DNA of 64,000 bases from Patiria pectinifera (GCA_029964075.1 CM057148.1:29567916-29631915); one strand, 5' to 3'. Numbered from the stretch's first letter, positions 35,527-47,380 are shown. Notes: generated from the sequence alone by a model not told the origin. Made by a program: numbers and translations.

Positions 35527-38500
35527 TCAATGTGAGAAGGGCAGCCATTTGGGCACTGAAAAGGGTAATTTCCAAGTGCTCTTCGCCCCTTCTTTCTTGT
35601 AATTTTGTGGAATTGGCGCGATCTTCTCCTTGAATGATATGTTTCTGGCAGAGTGTGAGATGGAAATTCCATCAAAAAGATCTTTCAAGGTTTGTCCCAT
35701 ATGCTTTAGGCCAAAGAGCTCTTTCTGAAGCTTCATCACTTCCTCTGGAGTGTGTATTTTTTCGCCACCATCTTCATCGATTGCCTGATCCAAGATTCTC
35801 CTTTCATGTTCATATTGTCTCTTCATGTCTTCCATTGTAGTCAGAAGAGTGTCATTTCGGATTGCCTTTGGTTTGTGTCTCTCGTGTTCAATAGACATGT
35901 CAAGATAGTCCCCAACTGCATCATTGTAGGGTATGAGAGCATTTGCTTTGAGGAATGAGCCATACTTGGCGCTAGTTTTCATGATGATTTTTTCCTCTTC
36001 CTTCAATTCCGCAATTTTTGTATCAATTGCTTCTTTGATAGCTTTCTTGGTTTCTCTAGCACTTTTCTTCTGATTGATTTGTGTTTGAACTTCTTCAGAG
36101 AGGAATTCCCTGGGGAAAACCTGCAGGTCATACGTCATGTGCATATGAGTGGTGTAATGGTGACCACACTTCGTACAATTAGTCCCGCGTATGCACGCAC
36201 AACCCTGTAGTCTTGCGTCATTTGTTGTTTGCGTTGGAATTCCGCTCAGACCACAATGCGGATGGCATTTTTGCTCGTATATTGTGTTTTGCGTACTACT
36301 CGCACCGATTGGGACATATCTGACACATTTTGAATCGGCACACACTGTTCTAGGATAGCTTAGCTCCAGGCGCTTAAGGTCAAATCCAGAAAATTTCAGA
36401 TTGGCTTTCAAGCTGTCCATATCTCTGTCGACCAGGTCAATTTGTGTCTTTGCTTCATTGCCTTCATGTACATTTTGTTGGATTGTCTTGGCCACTTCTG
36501 CCAAAGGTTTGCTCATGGCCACGATGATTCTTCGAGCCTCATTCATACTTAAAGTGTTCCGAATATTGTGGGGCTTCAAAGAGCTGATGTGCTCAAATAG
36601 CTTATTGGTTTCTTTAACAGTTTCGTTCCAGCTTGCAGCATACGTGTTTATCTCTCCTTCGCTGAATTCCATCCCGCTTTTCACACAAGCCAAAAAGCGG
36701 AAAGGCTCGTTATCAAAACAGAAGTAGTTGCTTGGAGTAGCTCGAATTCCAACCTGTTTGTCATCAAGCTCTTTGTTGAGGGCCGGCAAGGTGTCTCCAG
36801 GCCTGTAGAATGTAGCTCGAGTATTGGTGAAGCAGAAGACGATATTGTCTTTGGCTGACGAATGCAGATGGGCCAAGAGTTCTTGGATGCAAAAGCGGAA
36901 CATTGTTGTTAGACGTGAATTGTTAGGCTTGAGAAGTATGCACACAGCATGAATCTCCTGGTAGTAGGTCAGATGCGATAGTATGTTGTCAAAGTGTTTC
37001 CGATCTTGTTGTATACCTTCACCATCCCCTATTCCTGGTGTGTCAATCAAGCGAATGATTTTCCCTCCTAAGTGGAAGACATAGGAACGAGGCTCTTTGG
37101 TTGTTGATTTTCCGGCTTCTTTGTTCTCATTGGTGTCACTTTCCCCAACCATTATCTTCTTCTCCTTCCCTTTTTGTGTAAAGGTGAAGCTGGACGGTAT
37201 CAACACCTGAAATTCTTTGGCATTCATAGCTTCCTCGAGATCAGCATAGTAAATGTAGTTCATGAAACCGTTGATCCACGTAGATTTTCCAACGCCTGTC
37301 TCACCCAGGATCAAGATGTTTCTTTCCTTTTTGGCCGGAAGATTTGACAAATCCGCAAAGAGAATATCGTGTTGATACTTCACGTAGTTTTTGCCGTGAT
37401 TCTTCTTGTTACAACGCCAGAATGATTTGTTGGGTTCAGATTGTCCGCATTTGCAGTAAAACAGCTTAGTTTTAATGCCATATTCAACCAACTCTCTGCA
37501 TTTTGAACACTTCCAAGTGACAGGGTCACCTGAACATTGACCATTTCCGGCCAAAGCATTTGGGCATCTGAGCTGAACATGTGCTCGGTTGTTTGGGCGT
37601 GTTTGCAGGTAGACTGGTTTAGTGATTTGTATCAGACACATCTCAGAGTCTTGGCCTTCTTTGGCGTACAGGTCTTCCGATGTTCGACGACCGTCTACAA
37701 AGCTATAAATGGTTGTCTTCTTTATGCGTGATGGCCAAATATCCTCTCTAAGGTCTTGGTCCACAACTTTGAATTTGTAGTCCTCCTCGTGAGCATGTGT
37801 TTTTTGTAGTCGCAAAAAAAACTCCTGATTTTTCTCATCAAGATCGTTCTTTACATTCTCTTCGCCAGTCTTGTAGAGCGCGTAGACCATTCTGCTGTCG
37901 TCCATGGTGACTTCATCTTTTTTTCCGATGTAGATGATTCCTTTCTTCTTCCATGATTTGATAGATTTGAGCTTGTTCAGATCTTTTTGAAACTCTCTAA
38001 TGTGATTATTGTACCTGGGAATGGGAAATGTCTCAAATAATTCTTCACCCACGAATGCCTCGATTTCAGAGACATCTACACTTCCCGACTTGACGTTCTT
38101 CACCAAATTTTGAAGCCTAGACTTAAAACCAGATTCTTGCACAATGAACTCGTTTAAGATATCATCAATCCTAGCTAGAGATCCTTCCGCGACATATTCG
38201 GCGCTGGCATGCAGATCATTTTGAATATCGTAGAGAGATTGTCTCTTTTTGGTGATTTCCTCCACAACCTGTGCACACTTTTTGATGATGTCGTCATTGA
38301 TTGATGTGTATTGTATTTGAAGTTGTATCTGGAGCCTACACATCTTGACGACGGCATCCAGTGGCATCAACATGTACAGCAATGGAACCCCCTTCCCTTT
38401 GTTTGTACCTTTAACTAGACTTGGAAGATTTCGCGCTAGTTCAACAGCACCTTCGAATGTCACAGGTAGATCCTTGTCAGGAGCCGACACATCCGCTTTG

Positions 38501-39045
38501 CATTTGAAGGTAAATTTGTTATGATTTCCTTTGTTTTTATCATCATATGATGCTTTTGCAGACCCTTTGACATCAACCAAAACTTTGAGTTTTTCAAGTT
38601 CTGCGCTCAAGGCCCCTTTGACTTCAGTAACATTTTCATCTTCTTTGTTTTCATACTCACAGGTAACCGAGCAAACTGCTCCCCAATCGATAGCAACAAC
38701 CACATGGGTTGCATCTACGGTTTGCCCATTTGAAGGTGACATAATTTCCAGGTCGATCTTATCTTTATTCTGGCGAAGCATGATCTCTTCATTAACTGTT
38801 CTCAGCTTGTAGATTAGACTCATGCTTTGAGCTCTAGCGCTCTTTTTTTCCTCCTCTAGGTAGGATCCTGATCCACTCAACTTGATCAGGCCGGCCAATA
38901 AACTCACCTGAAGCTCTGCCTCTACATTCAGTTTGCTGAATTTTTCCTGTAGGTTGTCTGACATCACAAGCTCTATCGAGGTGTCGCCAAGATCCATTGA
39001 ATCAACTGTATCGTCTTCAAGCTTTGAGCCAAACAGAGTATCACC
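35527..39045 (-). CDS. SNTX-domain / AIG1-like GTPase, main coding exon
   Basis: Large uninterrupted exon from an acceptor at 39046-39047 (tttttcag/GGT) to TGA at 35527; with the first coding exon the protein is about 1,201 residues. Numbered from the first in-exon Met (38997): residues 1-230 resemble the N-terminal perforin-like domain of stonustoxin-type proteins; 240-350 is helical with coiled-coil character; 478-534 is a Cys-rich, probably zinc-binding cluster (C478, C488, C497, C500, C515, C517). A GTPase domain follows with P-loop GETGVGKST at 565-573, G3 DTPG at 652-655 and FTNTR at 723-727 in place of a classical NKxD. A second Cys/His cluster spans 886-953 (CTKCGHHYTTHMH) and a helical tail follows. 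It is probably an intracellular GTPase of the large invertebrate/fish family often linked to immunity by analogy with GIMAPs. Nothing here indicates a secreted toxin: no signal peptide is seen. Confidence 0.88.
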   Translation of the reverse strand, partial: GDTLFGSKLEDDTVDSMDLGDTSIELVMSDNLQEKFSKLNVEAELQVSLLAGLIKLSGSGSYLEEEKKSARAQSMSLIYKLRTVNEEIMLRQNKDKIDLEIMSPSNGQTVDATHVVVAIDWGAVCSVTCEYENKEDENVTEVKGALSAELEKLKVLVDVKGSAKASYDDKNKGNHNKFTFKCKADVSAPDKDLPVTFEGAVELARNLPSLVKGTNKGKGVPLLYMLMPLDAVVKMCRLQIQLQIQYTSINDDIIKKCAQVVEEITKKRQSLYDIQNDLHASAEYVAEGSLARIDDILNEFIVQESGFKSRLQNLVKNVKSGSVDVSEIEAFVGEELFETFPIPRYNNHIREFQKDLNKLKSIKSWKKKGIIYIGKKDEVTMDDSRMVYALYKTGEENVKNDLDEKNQEFFLRLQKTHAHEEDYKFKVVDQDLREDIWPSRIKKTTIYSFVDGRRTSEDLYAKEGQDSEMCLIQITKPVYLQTRPNNRAHVQLRCPNALAGNGQCSGDPVTWKCSKCRELVEYGIKTKLFYCKCGQSEPNKSFWRCNKKNHGKNYVKYQHDILFADLSNLPAKKERNILILGETGVGKSTWINGFMNYIYYADLEEAMNAKEFQVLIPSSFTFTQKGKEKKIMVGESDTNENKEAGKSTTKEPRSYVFHLGGKIIRLIDTPGIGDGEGIQQDRKHFDNILSHLTYYQEIHAVCILLKPNNSRLTTMFRFCIQELLAHLHSSAKDNIVFCFTNTRATFYRPGDTLPALNKELDDKQVGIRATPSNYFCFDNEPFRFLACVKSGMEFSEGEINTYAASWNETVKETNKLFEHISSLKPHNIRNTLSMNEARRIIVAMSKPLAEVAKTIQQNVHEGNEAKTQIDLVDRDMDSLKANLKFSGFDLKRLELSYPRTVCADSKCVRYVPIGASSTQNTIYEQKCHPHCGLSGIPTQTTNDARLQGCACIRGTNCTKCGHHYTTHMHMTYDLQVFPREFLSEEVQTQINQKKSARETKKAIKEAIDTKIAELKEEEKIIMKTSAKYGSFLKANALIPYNDAVGDYLDMSIEHERHKPKAIRNDTLLTTMEDMKRQYEHERRILDQAIDEDGGEKIHTPEEVMKLQKELFGLKHMGQTLKDLFDGISISHSARNISFKEKIAPIPQNYKKEGAKSTWKLPFSVPKWLPFSH

Positions 39046-39072
39046 CTGAAAAAGGAGAAATGGATGCTGTTA

Positions 39073-39389
39073 CAACTGATAATGTAGTAACCAACGGATA
39101 ATGTATCACCAACGGATAATGTCACATAAATTAACCGCTACTGTATCACTAACTGATAATGTAACACAAAATTGACCGATAGTGTAGTAAAATGTACTAC
39201 ACTATCAGTCAAATGTTGTTACATTATCAGTCCCAACCGATAACGTAGCAAAAATTGACTGAGAGTGTAGTAACATTTACTACAGTATCCGTCATTTTTT
39301 GACACATTATCGGTTAGGGATACAATATCGATCAATTTGTGTGACATTATCGGTTAGTGACACGTTATCAGTTAGTTACTACATTATCA
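39073..39389. repeat. Foldback repeat in the GTPase intron
   Basis: Built from many copies of ctgataatgtagtaac-like words. They lie mostly in one orientation in the left half and as reverse complement (gttactacattatcagt) in the right half, meeting near the palindrome gtagtaaaatgtactac (39185-39201). The whole block could fold into a long imperfect hairpin. Confidence 0.8.
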
Positions 39390-39956
39390 TTTTTAACAAA
39401 TGCCATGTTAGATTTTGTTCATTTCTTAAATGTTTATTAATTGACCATTTAATCATTCTTCATACCTCATGAGATTTACGATAAGGCAAGGAAAACATTG
39501 AGGCCATTGATGAGGCCATACATGTATAAAGAATACAACCGATCAAATCATATGATGTCCGCATACCTTAGAATAAATGAACATTTTGGAAATTCGTATA
39601 TTTGCATAAAAAAACAAAAATTTCAACCAATCTCAGTTACACGTTTTGATGCCACTGAATTTTGATACAACTAAATGTTAATCTACAACTACAACTGTAC
39701 ATGGCATGGCCATGGGTGCACACCGGTAAAATTGGGGAATTGAGATATGGCAATGGACCTCTGGCCCGGACTTGGGGTTTCCATTTCTGAGCATTTTGGA
39801 TGCAATTGAGCTCGAAAGTGGCGCTCTTTTGCCATGTTGTGGATGGGTTGTTTTTCAAGATGGCTGCTTTTCCGCTTTGGGGGAACATAGGGATCGTCCT
39901 CTTTAGGTGAGAATATCCCTAAAAGTCAATTGTCAACCCTCCAAAAATGAAAGATG
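39390..39956. other. GTPase intron, left part
   Basis: AT-rich intron with no recognised element. A minus frame at 39637-39888 is open but has no family features. Confidence 0.5.
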
Positions 39957-40440
39957 ACATGTTGATCATCATCTTTCTGTGCAGCTAAATACCTTTGAGA
40001 GTTCTGAAGTAGGTCTATGGACATTTAGCACTAGTGTCTATGGGAATTTTAATACCGGGTTGCACCCTATAGAGAATAACAAAAAAAATGGCTGCCCTGC
40101 ACATGCGCTATGCCCCGGCAGTGAATTTTCAGTGGGCGGAACCTATGGGGGGGGGGAACAAAAGTATTTAAAAGGTATCAACAAGGTCTGTTCTGCAACA
40201 CATTCTCCCAAATCGTAAGGGAGCCGTCGGCCATCGGCCGATTACAGCAACTGCGTATTAAAAAAAAAGAGGGGGGGGGGGCATTCTGAGCTTGTTGATC
40301 GTCATTTTTCTGTGCAGCTTTAAATACCTGTGAGAGTTCTGAGTATTTTTAAAAGAATTTTGAAGTATGGGCATTTAGCACTAGTGGCTATTGTAAGTTT
40401 AATACAGGGTTTGCACCTGTATGGGAATCTTTGCGGTTCT
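39957..40440. repeat. Diverged tandem duplication in the GTPase intron
   Basis: 39957-40090 and 40291-40440 share tgttgatc.tcat..ttctgt, then gcagct..aatacct.tgag and ggcatttagcactagt, with indels. 40250-40280 between them holds poly-A and poly-G tracts. Confidence 0.7.
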
Positions 40441-41929
40441 CAGGTTTCGCACATCCTATATTCAATGAATATGATCATGCAGGTCGCTGGGATTGTGCTT
40501 GTCCATACTACGTATCCAAAATCTACCACTGGATGGTGATGTTATGCTGACGACAAAGTTTGAATGTGTAAAGTGTTCTTTATTGAAAAGTTAATCAATG
40601 TAATAACCATTCATACTGACTTGATTCAATAGAATGTCTTCCATGTGGTCCTTTATCATCTCAATATATTAATATTCAACGTTGCCTAATTTACATGGAA
40701 TGTCAAGTCACAGGGCATTGTTCAACCAATAGCATTGCCGAATACGCTTATTATCTGTAGCACCGTATGAGTATTTAAGCGTGGGGATTTCCAACAAGCT
40801 TCAGTCTTTGTCACGTGACCGAAAGCTGTGACGCCTAAGTTTTGTCCTTATTTTCTGTACTTCAATTTAAGTAATTTGGGACATATCACATGGTGGTCTT
40901 ATCGTATTTTGTATGTATTTACCTGTGAATTTGGGCTTACTCGAATTTGTGTTTGTGTATTTGTTTGCAAGCAAGTCGTTTATGTATGCACTAAATCGAA
41001 TTGTTCATACTGTAAACTTCATGAAGATACGTACATGTGCTGTATCTGAACCTGTAAACTATTTAGAACACTGTGTTTGAACTGATTATCTCATTTATTG
41101 TAAACATATCATTGAATAATTGTTCCTGTGTTTAAACATTGTACTTTGTATCCTTTGGTGTGTACTTTTTCCTATTTTTTTAATGCACTTGTTTGTAATT
41201 TATTTTCAGTTTCACCTACCTATTTTTTTGGCTGATTAATAAATTAAAGGGGAAAGCATCCCGATGTCGGCTTGTCAATTTTTTGGTGCCACTCATACAC
41301 ACAGTTACAGACGTTTTTCAAGGGTGTTCGCTGTGCCAGACTACCATCCATGTGGAGGGTTTGGTGATAGAGAATCTGCCAATGGATAGTGAAGTTGTGC
41401 TGTCGACACATTGTGGATGTGTAAATTCTTAAATTTGCAAATTAGGTACTTCGTATGTAGATTGATTGACGGCATTCCATGGTATGAAATATTAACTGTC
41501 TGTGAGTTTAATGGTTATAATATATTCACAAGATGAAAAATGTATTGATCCATTTCGAGAACCAGTGGGCGAGTGAAATGGGACATATTTTGTTTAAGTT
41601 TCACTAAGTGAATACATTTCTACTATCACACAAATTGAAGACGATCAACATTTTTTTATATCGCTCAAACATAAATTATATAATTGTAAAGTGCATTTTA
41701 ACACGTTTTCTTCAATAGAAAACTTGGTTTGTTATTGTGGATTGTAGACTTTGTACGTTTTACCTTCTTTTCCTTCCTTCTTCACTTCCTATCCGCAAGG
41801 ATTGTACAGCTCTGTAAAATCCTTGCTATCCGCACGGTTGGGGAAACACAGCCCTGGACTAAGGCTATTTTTGCTTTTTGTTTCTCACCTAAATTGGGTT
41901 AGGGTTAAGTTTAAATTAATATTACTCAC
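40441..41929. other. GTPase intron, right part
   Basis: No coding signal. A ~54-bp stretch at 40518-40572 (aatctaccactggatggtga...) recurs diverged at 41376-41430 (aatctgccaatggatagtga...), so an older duplication is present. Confidence 0.5.
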
Positions 41930-42047
41930 CTGGAAGCTCTCCGTTCTAATGTCATAAAGAGCACCAATCTTGGCTACTCTTCCCAGCGCTGATCTATGTA
42001 TCACAGACTGAAACATGTTGGCAGAGATGACGGGCGTCTGGATATTT
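41930..42047 (-). CDS. SNTX-domain / AIG1-like GTPase, first coding exon
   Basis: The minus-strand exon ends at a consensus donor (CAG/GTGAGT, 41930/41929) and starts after an acceptor-like tactttcag (42048-42049). ATG at 42016 opens 29 codons containing ALGRVAKIGALYDIRTESF. The ALGR..xGxLYDxR pattern is the conserved start of stonustoxin-like domains, which is why I link it. Phase is 0 at the donor and the main exon resumes in phase 0 with GDTLFG. The intron is 39046-41929 (2884 bp). Upstream of ATG the frame is open to the acceptor, so a further 5' (probably untranslated) exon is expected to the right. Confidence 0.8.
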
Positions 42048-42560
42048 CTGAAAGTACACGTAATTAGACATGATGGAAAAAAGCATTTAAAAAAACAGTG
42101 GGTTGAAAGGGGGTGTTTGGTATTTTGTCGCCGTTATATTTTTGTTGGACTTATTAGTCGACCAAAAAAAACAGGAATAGTTATAAACATTTTTCCTAAA
42201 AGTCACTCCATTGCTGCCGCAATACGATAGAATAATTGCATGTACATGTACATGTACAATCTCAAAAAGCCAGGACTGACCCACACTGTACGAGTCACAC
42301 TTTTGCTTAAAATTTCAATTTGATATGTCTTATGTTATCATATCAAATTGAAACTAGAATTGTGTGGTTTTTTTTTAATTATCATTATTATTATCATAAA
42401 TGGTTTATTGGTAAAACGATTGACATGGCAGCCTGAGGGCTGAATTACATAAAACTGTACAAATATTCAATTCAACGTGAACATAAAACATTAAAATGAT
42501 TGGTAATAAACAGGAGAATTTAATAAACCAAACTATATAATATACATGCACATTTATAAG
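42048..42560. other. Sequence between first coding exon and retroelement
   Basis: Probably 5' intron. It contains a palindromic (tgtaca)n patch near 42240 and a hairpin with 15-bp perfect arms (42313-42327 / 42339-42353). The insertion target TAAG is at 42557-42560. Confidence 0.5.
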
Positions 42561-42986
42561 TGTGGGGAATCGCTTATTAATGTTATACTCGCTGCGTCCC
42601 AGAGGGCGCCCTTCCTTACGACCACTGTTGGCTATGCGTGCACAGCACAATGCATGAAATCATGACGAGTTGGGAGCAAGATCTCCTTGGGTTTATATAG
42701 ACAGTGACCGCTGCACTGTACATGTTATAAACATGCTATAAACTATTAGACTCGAGGCAGAAGCCGAGAAGTTGTTTCCTTACCTGGCGTTGGATGTTTT
42801 TTTTTTGTATTTTGGTTGTATGGAGACTTCATCTACTGACCACAATTAAACCACGTACTGTTGAAGAAAACCCAAGAGATTGTCAATTACTGGTTGGTCC
42901 TCGGAGAAGTAATTCTTCACCCATACATGGTGATGAGCTGCCGTAGTCACCCCCCCCCCCCCCCAGGAACATTGCAGTTCCTGACA
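42561..42986 (+). repeat. 5' LTR
   Basis: 426 bp, TG...CA ends. It contains a TATA box (ttatatag, 42693-42700) and near its end a poly-C run. A cttacctggcg in it mimics a minus-strand splice donor. Confidence 0.93.
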
Positions 42987-42990
42987 AAAG

Positions 42991-43008
42991 TGGCGTCCTA
43001 GACAGGAT
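42991..43008 (+). other. Primer binding site
   Basis: tggcgtcctagacaggat starts with TGG four bases after the LTR, as expected for a site pairing with a tRNA 3' CCA end. The tRNA identity was not determined. Confidence 0.6.
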
Positions 43009-43445
43009 GCAAAGGACTGACCGCCTTGACATGGCTTCATATTTTTTAGATATTTCGAACCCCCAATGCCGATTGATAATTTTGTGTATTTGTGAAACTG
43101 GTTGTCATCCCTTTTGTGTGTGAAGGGTACATACATGTACATGTACGTTTATTCATATTGATGGTATGTGTATTTGAAATTGTATCTGTGCTTTGGAAAA
43201 GGACGCAACTATATTCTTGTGTTTCCATGCTACATTTGCAGGAATTGTGTTACATACTCATGTAACTTGTAAGGTTATTCAGTTATGAGTTATTTATCGA
43301 GTAAATTTAAAGCGCCGCTTAATTTTTGTAAAGGAAGGTTAGCTTTAATGTACATGTGCAACCACCTTAAGAGCTGTCGTTAGGAATTACCGGTAAGGAC
43401 GAATCCCGCTCTTGCATCACTATACTCTGTCAAACCAGTGATACA

Positions 43446-44027
43446 ATGGCCTTACCAGAAGGCCTTGCTGAGGCACTAACCAAGTCACATAGAGCCATGG
43501 CGGAAACATTGGCCAATGCTTTTCAGGGGTTAAAATTTGCGCGGACTCCGCAACTAAAACTGTCCAAATTCAATGGTCCACCGATAAAATCAGATGACTG
43601 CACTCTTGGAGAGTGGCTCGAGGAGCTAGACTTCTACTCCCGACAGCTTGAGCTTACTGCGGCTGAGCAATTAGCAACTGCAATTGACCATTTAGGGGGA
43701 GTAGCCAAGGATGAAGTCACATGTAGTCCTCCTGAGGAAAGAGATACATTGCCAAAACTGTTCGCTTTACTCAATAGGATGTTTGGCCCAACCGAAAACA
43801 TCGCGGCCTTAACCAGTACATTCTATGCACGTAACCAACGCGATGGTGAAACTTTGACCGAGTTTAGTCGAGCACTTATGTTGATCCAAGATAGCATGGA
43901 ACAAGTTGCGGATGGTCCAGAGCGAGCAGCGTTTAAGTTGATGCGCGACAAGGCATTGAAAAAACGAATGGTGCAAGGCGCTTGCGATGCAGCAGTTCGT
44001 AGAGAACTTTCGTCGGTTGCAAATTGA
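43446..44027 (+). pseudogene. gag, N-terminal part
   Basis: A 193-codon frame from ATG 43446 with typical gag features: helical, LSKFNGPP then WLEELDFYSRQ, and a later ALMLIQDSMEQ segment. The frame is lost near 44010; similar sequence continues in frame 1 to 44170 and then in frame 2, so at least two frameshifts split gag. Confidence 0.8.
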
Positions 44028-44298
44028 ACGGCCAGACATAACATTTTACAAGTTTAAGGAACACGTTTTGGGGTTGTTTCCTGGTGGAGAGGAGAAAGTG
44101 CCTCCCAAAAATAAATGCAGAATGTCCATAGCCAGTGATGACGGGGCCACAGAGGCGGGAAAGCAACCGTGATTCGCTTGGGGTTCAGGATGTCTTGACC
44201 CAATTAGTGGCTTCTAACAAGCTGGTAGCCGATAAGTTAGAGTCATTGTCACAGCATCAGGCTGCGACAAGTAACCAATTTACAGATCTGTGATCATC

Positions 44299-44340
44299 TG
44301 TGATCATTGTAAGAAGCCGGGTCACTACGCAAAGAACTGT
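44299..44340 (+). pseudogene. gag zinc knuckle (CCHC)
   Basis: CDHCKKPGHYAKNC fits CX2CX4HX4C exactly, the nucleocapsid nucleic-acid-binding motif. It is in a different frame from gag above and from protease below. Confidence 0.85.
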
Positions 44341-44414
44341 TGGCAGAAAAATCCAAGCTCAAAACCTGCCAAACCTGAGGTTAAACCTCAGGAAAACTAC
44401 ACCCCTCCGTCACT

Positions 44415-44807
44415 GTGGGCACTATGGCGGAGGGATGCACTGTGCCTAAACACAATTCTTCTGAGTTAGTTGGGTTAAATGAAGATAGTGTAGCAGTAAG
44501 GCAGGGGAATGAGTCTGAAAATGCTGATCCTTCATGTCAAGAGAAGGAGTTAAGAGCCACATTAATTGCAGAGAGTCCCAGTGCTGATATAGTAATAGGA
44601 AATGTGAGAACCAGTTGCATCATAGATACTGGTACTGAGACTTCCTTAATTACCTATACATTCTACAAAGAACACTTGGCTGACAAGGTAGATGGTTTAG
44701 GAACAGTGGGGACATTCATTAGACTTGTAGGTGCTAATGATCTAGAAATCCCGATTGCAGGGTACCTTGAAATTCCCATTGAAATTTTTGGATTCACGGT
44801 CCGATAG
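44415..44807 (+). pseudogene. Retropepsin-like protease region
   Basis: The active-site motif IIDTGTETSLI lies near residue 70. The protease C-terminal signature (ILLGCNILR) appears at about 44848-44875 in another frame, so a frameshift lies between about 44755 and 44807. A 22-bp tandem duplication (agaaccattagtttccctgg, 45081-45122) further disrupts the following stretch. Confidence 0.8.
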
Positions 44808-45226
44808 CCCGCCTGATGCAACACTTGAACGGCGTAAACAGTATCAAATACTCCTTGGATGTAATATTTTACGGACGATCGCCTCCTTGGGTGTCAAGCC
44901 ATTAGAGTCATGTAGGGACGAGTGGGGCGTTGTTTTAAGATGGTTCATGATTAGAGATAAGCAGGGATGTGGTATAAATAGGCCAATTGAACCAACACTT
45001 GGGGTTGTTGGGGATGTTTGTGTGGTCCATGAAGAGACCATCCTTCCTTTGTCGGCCAGATACGTAACCTGCAAATTGTTAGAACCATTAGTTTCCCTGG
45101 ATAGAACCATTAGTTTCCCTGGACCATGAAACGTCTGTTCTTGTCCATAATCACCCGTCAAATGGGCAACTACCTAATGGAAAATTTGCATCTCATGAGT
45201 ATGTTGAGGTATTTGAAGGCGTACAG

Positions 45227-47380
45227 ATGGTACACACCTCACCATTTACCATTTTGGTGTGTAATCATGGTACTCACCCTGTTGTCCTCCCACCGACTTG
45301 CAGTGTAGCAGTTGCCGTAGGCATCAGGGAAGTGGATGAAATGTGTGTTCATCTTTCCTCGGATGGACTGCAGGTATCAGTTGGACAGGTTGTTGTAAAT
45401 GACACGGGTGACTGTATGGGCCCAGTTGATGACGAATCAGGCACGGTGCCAGCTAATGTTGATGCATCCGTGGAGTCCAGGGAGTTGTTTGTGTTTCCTG
45501 AGGGTTCATCGTACCATCTCCCTCCTGGTATAAGTTTGAAGGAGTTTGACTCTGGTGATGCTCTCCAGGTTGCTGAATTGATCAGAAAGCACGAGAAAGC
45601 TTTTTCTTTGGCGCCTCTAGATCTAGGGAAGTGTACGTTGAGTCCCCACGAAATCCATTTTACAAGCGACGAGCCAGTTCGGTTGCCATATAGGCGTATC
45701 CCTCCACATTGCATGCCAGAAGTCCAGAAACTGTTGCAGGACTTGTTAGAGAAAGGGATCATACAAAAGTCATCCAGTCCCTATGCCAGTCCCACTGTGC
45801 GAGTGCGGAAACGAGATGGCTCTATTAGGCTATGCATTGACTATAGAAAGCTAAACTCTCTTACCGTAAAGGATGCTTTCCCACTTCCTCGTATTGAGGA
45901 AACGCTGGAGGCATTGGGAGGATCCCACTTTTTCTCCTCACTTGATATGGCACACGGATACTTCCAATTGATGATGCATCCAGACTCTGTTGACAGAACT
46001 GCTTTTCGAGTCCCATGGGGGCTGTTTTCATTCGATCGGATGCCACAGGGACTCTGCAACAGTCCCAGTACGTTTCAACGAACAGTTAAATTGATATTTG
46101 GGGACGTGAACATTTCTAAATTGATACTTTATCTTGATGACATTCTTGTCTTCTCTAGTACATTTCAAGAACACCTACAGAGGTTGGGTGTTGTATTCGA
46201 TCGACTTATCGAACATGGGCTAAAGTTGAAGGGCCAGAAATGCCTCTTCTTTTGGCGAGAAGTGAAACATCTTGGGCACATAATCAGTGAAAGTGGGGAC
46301 TCGGTGGATCCGGAAAAGGTACAGCGAGTAGCAGACTGGCCGATCCAGAGCAATGTGGGGGAACTCCAAACTTTTTTCGGGCTTGCCTCCTACTACAGGC
46401 GTTTTGTCCCAGATTTTGCTTCAATAGCAAAACCATTGCATAAGTTAACGGCCAAGGTAGAGACAAAAGTAGGGAACCTGCCGTCTGGGTTTTTGTGGTC
46501 TGCTGAGGCTAACAAAGCGTTCTGTGAGCTGAAGAAGCTGATGTGCTCAGCCCCTGTGCTCGCCTATCCAAACTTTGATAAGGAGTTCGTAGTCGAGGTC
46601 GACTCCTCACTCAAAGGGCTTGGGGCTTGTCTTTTGCAAGCCGATGACTATGGAGCCCTCCACCCTAATGCATATGCCAGTAGAGGTCTCCGAGGGCCCA
46701 AGAAGAATTATTCGGATTTTTCAAGCTTCAAGCTTGAACTTCTCGCCCTTAAATGGGCTGTCTCCGAGAAATTCCGAGAATACTTACTAGGTGCTCATTT
46801 CACGGTATACACAGACAACAACCCTGTTTCGCACCTCCAAAATGCGAAATTGGGGGCCACGGAACAGCGCTGGGTTGCGCATCTGGCGCCATTTAACATG
46901 ACCATAAGGTTCCGGTCTGGGAAAGCAAACAAATGTGCAAATGCACTCAGCCGACGACCAGTGGAGGTTGCAAAGATAGCTGAAATGGCAAACGACTGTA
47001 CCTCAGTCCCTTGTGAGATGCGACCAAAGGAAGTTGTAGAAAATTCCGATGAAAATTGTGCTGCTGGGATTGATGCGCCCCGGTCGTCAGCAGTCCTGCT
47101 GTTTTTCTCCCACACTGAACTAGCTTCAATGCAAAGGGAAGATGAACAACTAGGAGAACTTTGGAAACTTTGGGACTCCAAGTGGCAACCTGATGTGCCC
47201 AGACCATGTGTAAATACCCCTGGTATTGTAGGCTGGAACAAAGAGTGGACTAAAGTAGTTGAGCGGAGGGGTGTGCTTTACAGACAAGTGGAGGATAAGG
47301 CTCGTGGTCCAGTGTACCAGATGTTAACTCCAAAGAAGCTGCAGAGCCAGATGTTGGAGGCCGCACAAGATAATTGGTGA
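45227..47380 (+). pseudogene. Reverse transcriptase and RNase H
   Basis: A 717-codon open frame. RT spans about residues 150-335 with DYRKLN, LDMAHGYFQ (239-247), MPQGL and the catalytic YLDD (302-305). The connection (FFGLASYYRRF) and RNase H (EVDSS near 459, then a YTDNNP box) follow, ending in DALSR-like NALSRRP. The downstream stop is TGA at 47378, just before the integrase zinc finger. This domain alone is intact, but the polyprotein around it is not. Confidence 0.93.

Noticed and set aside
35527..39045. Reading the GTPase as a secreted venom toxin
   Set aside because: No signal peptide, and the protein carries a GTPase domain and zinc-type clusters. Resemblance is limited to the N-terminal domain.
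42778..42800. Minus-strand splice donor that might belong to the GTPase 5' exon
   Set aside because: The same sequence occurs in the other LTR (50480-50500), so it belongs to the retroelement.
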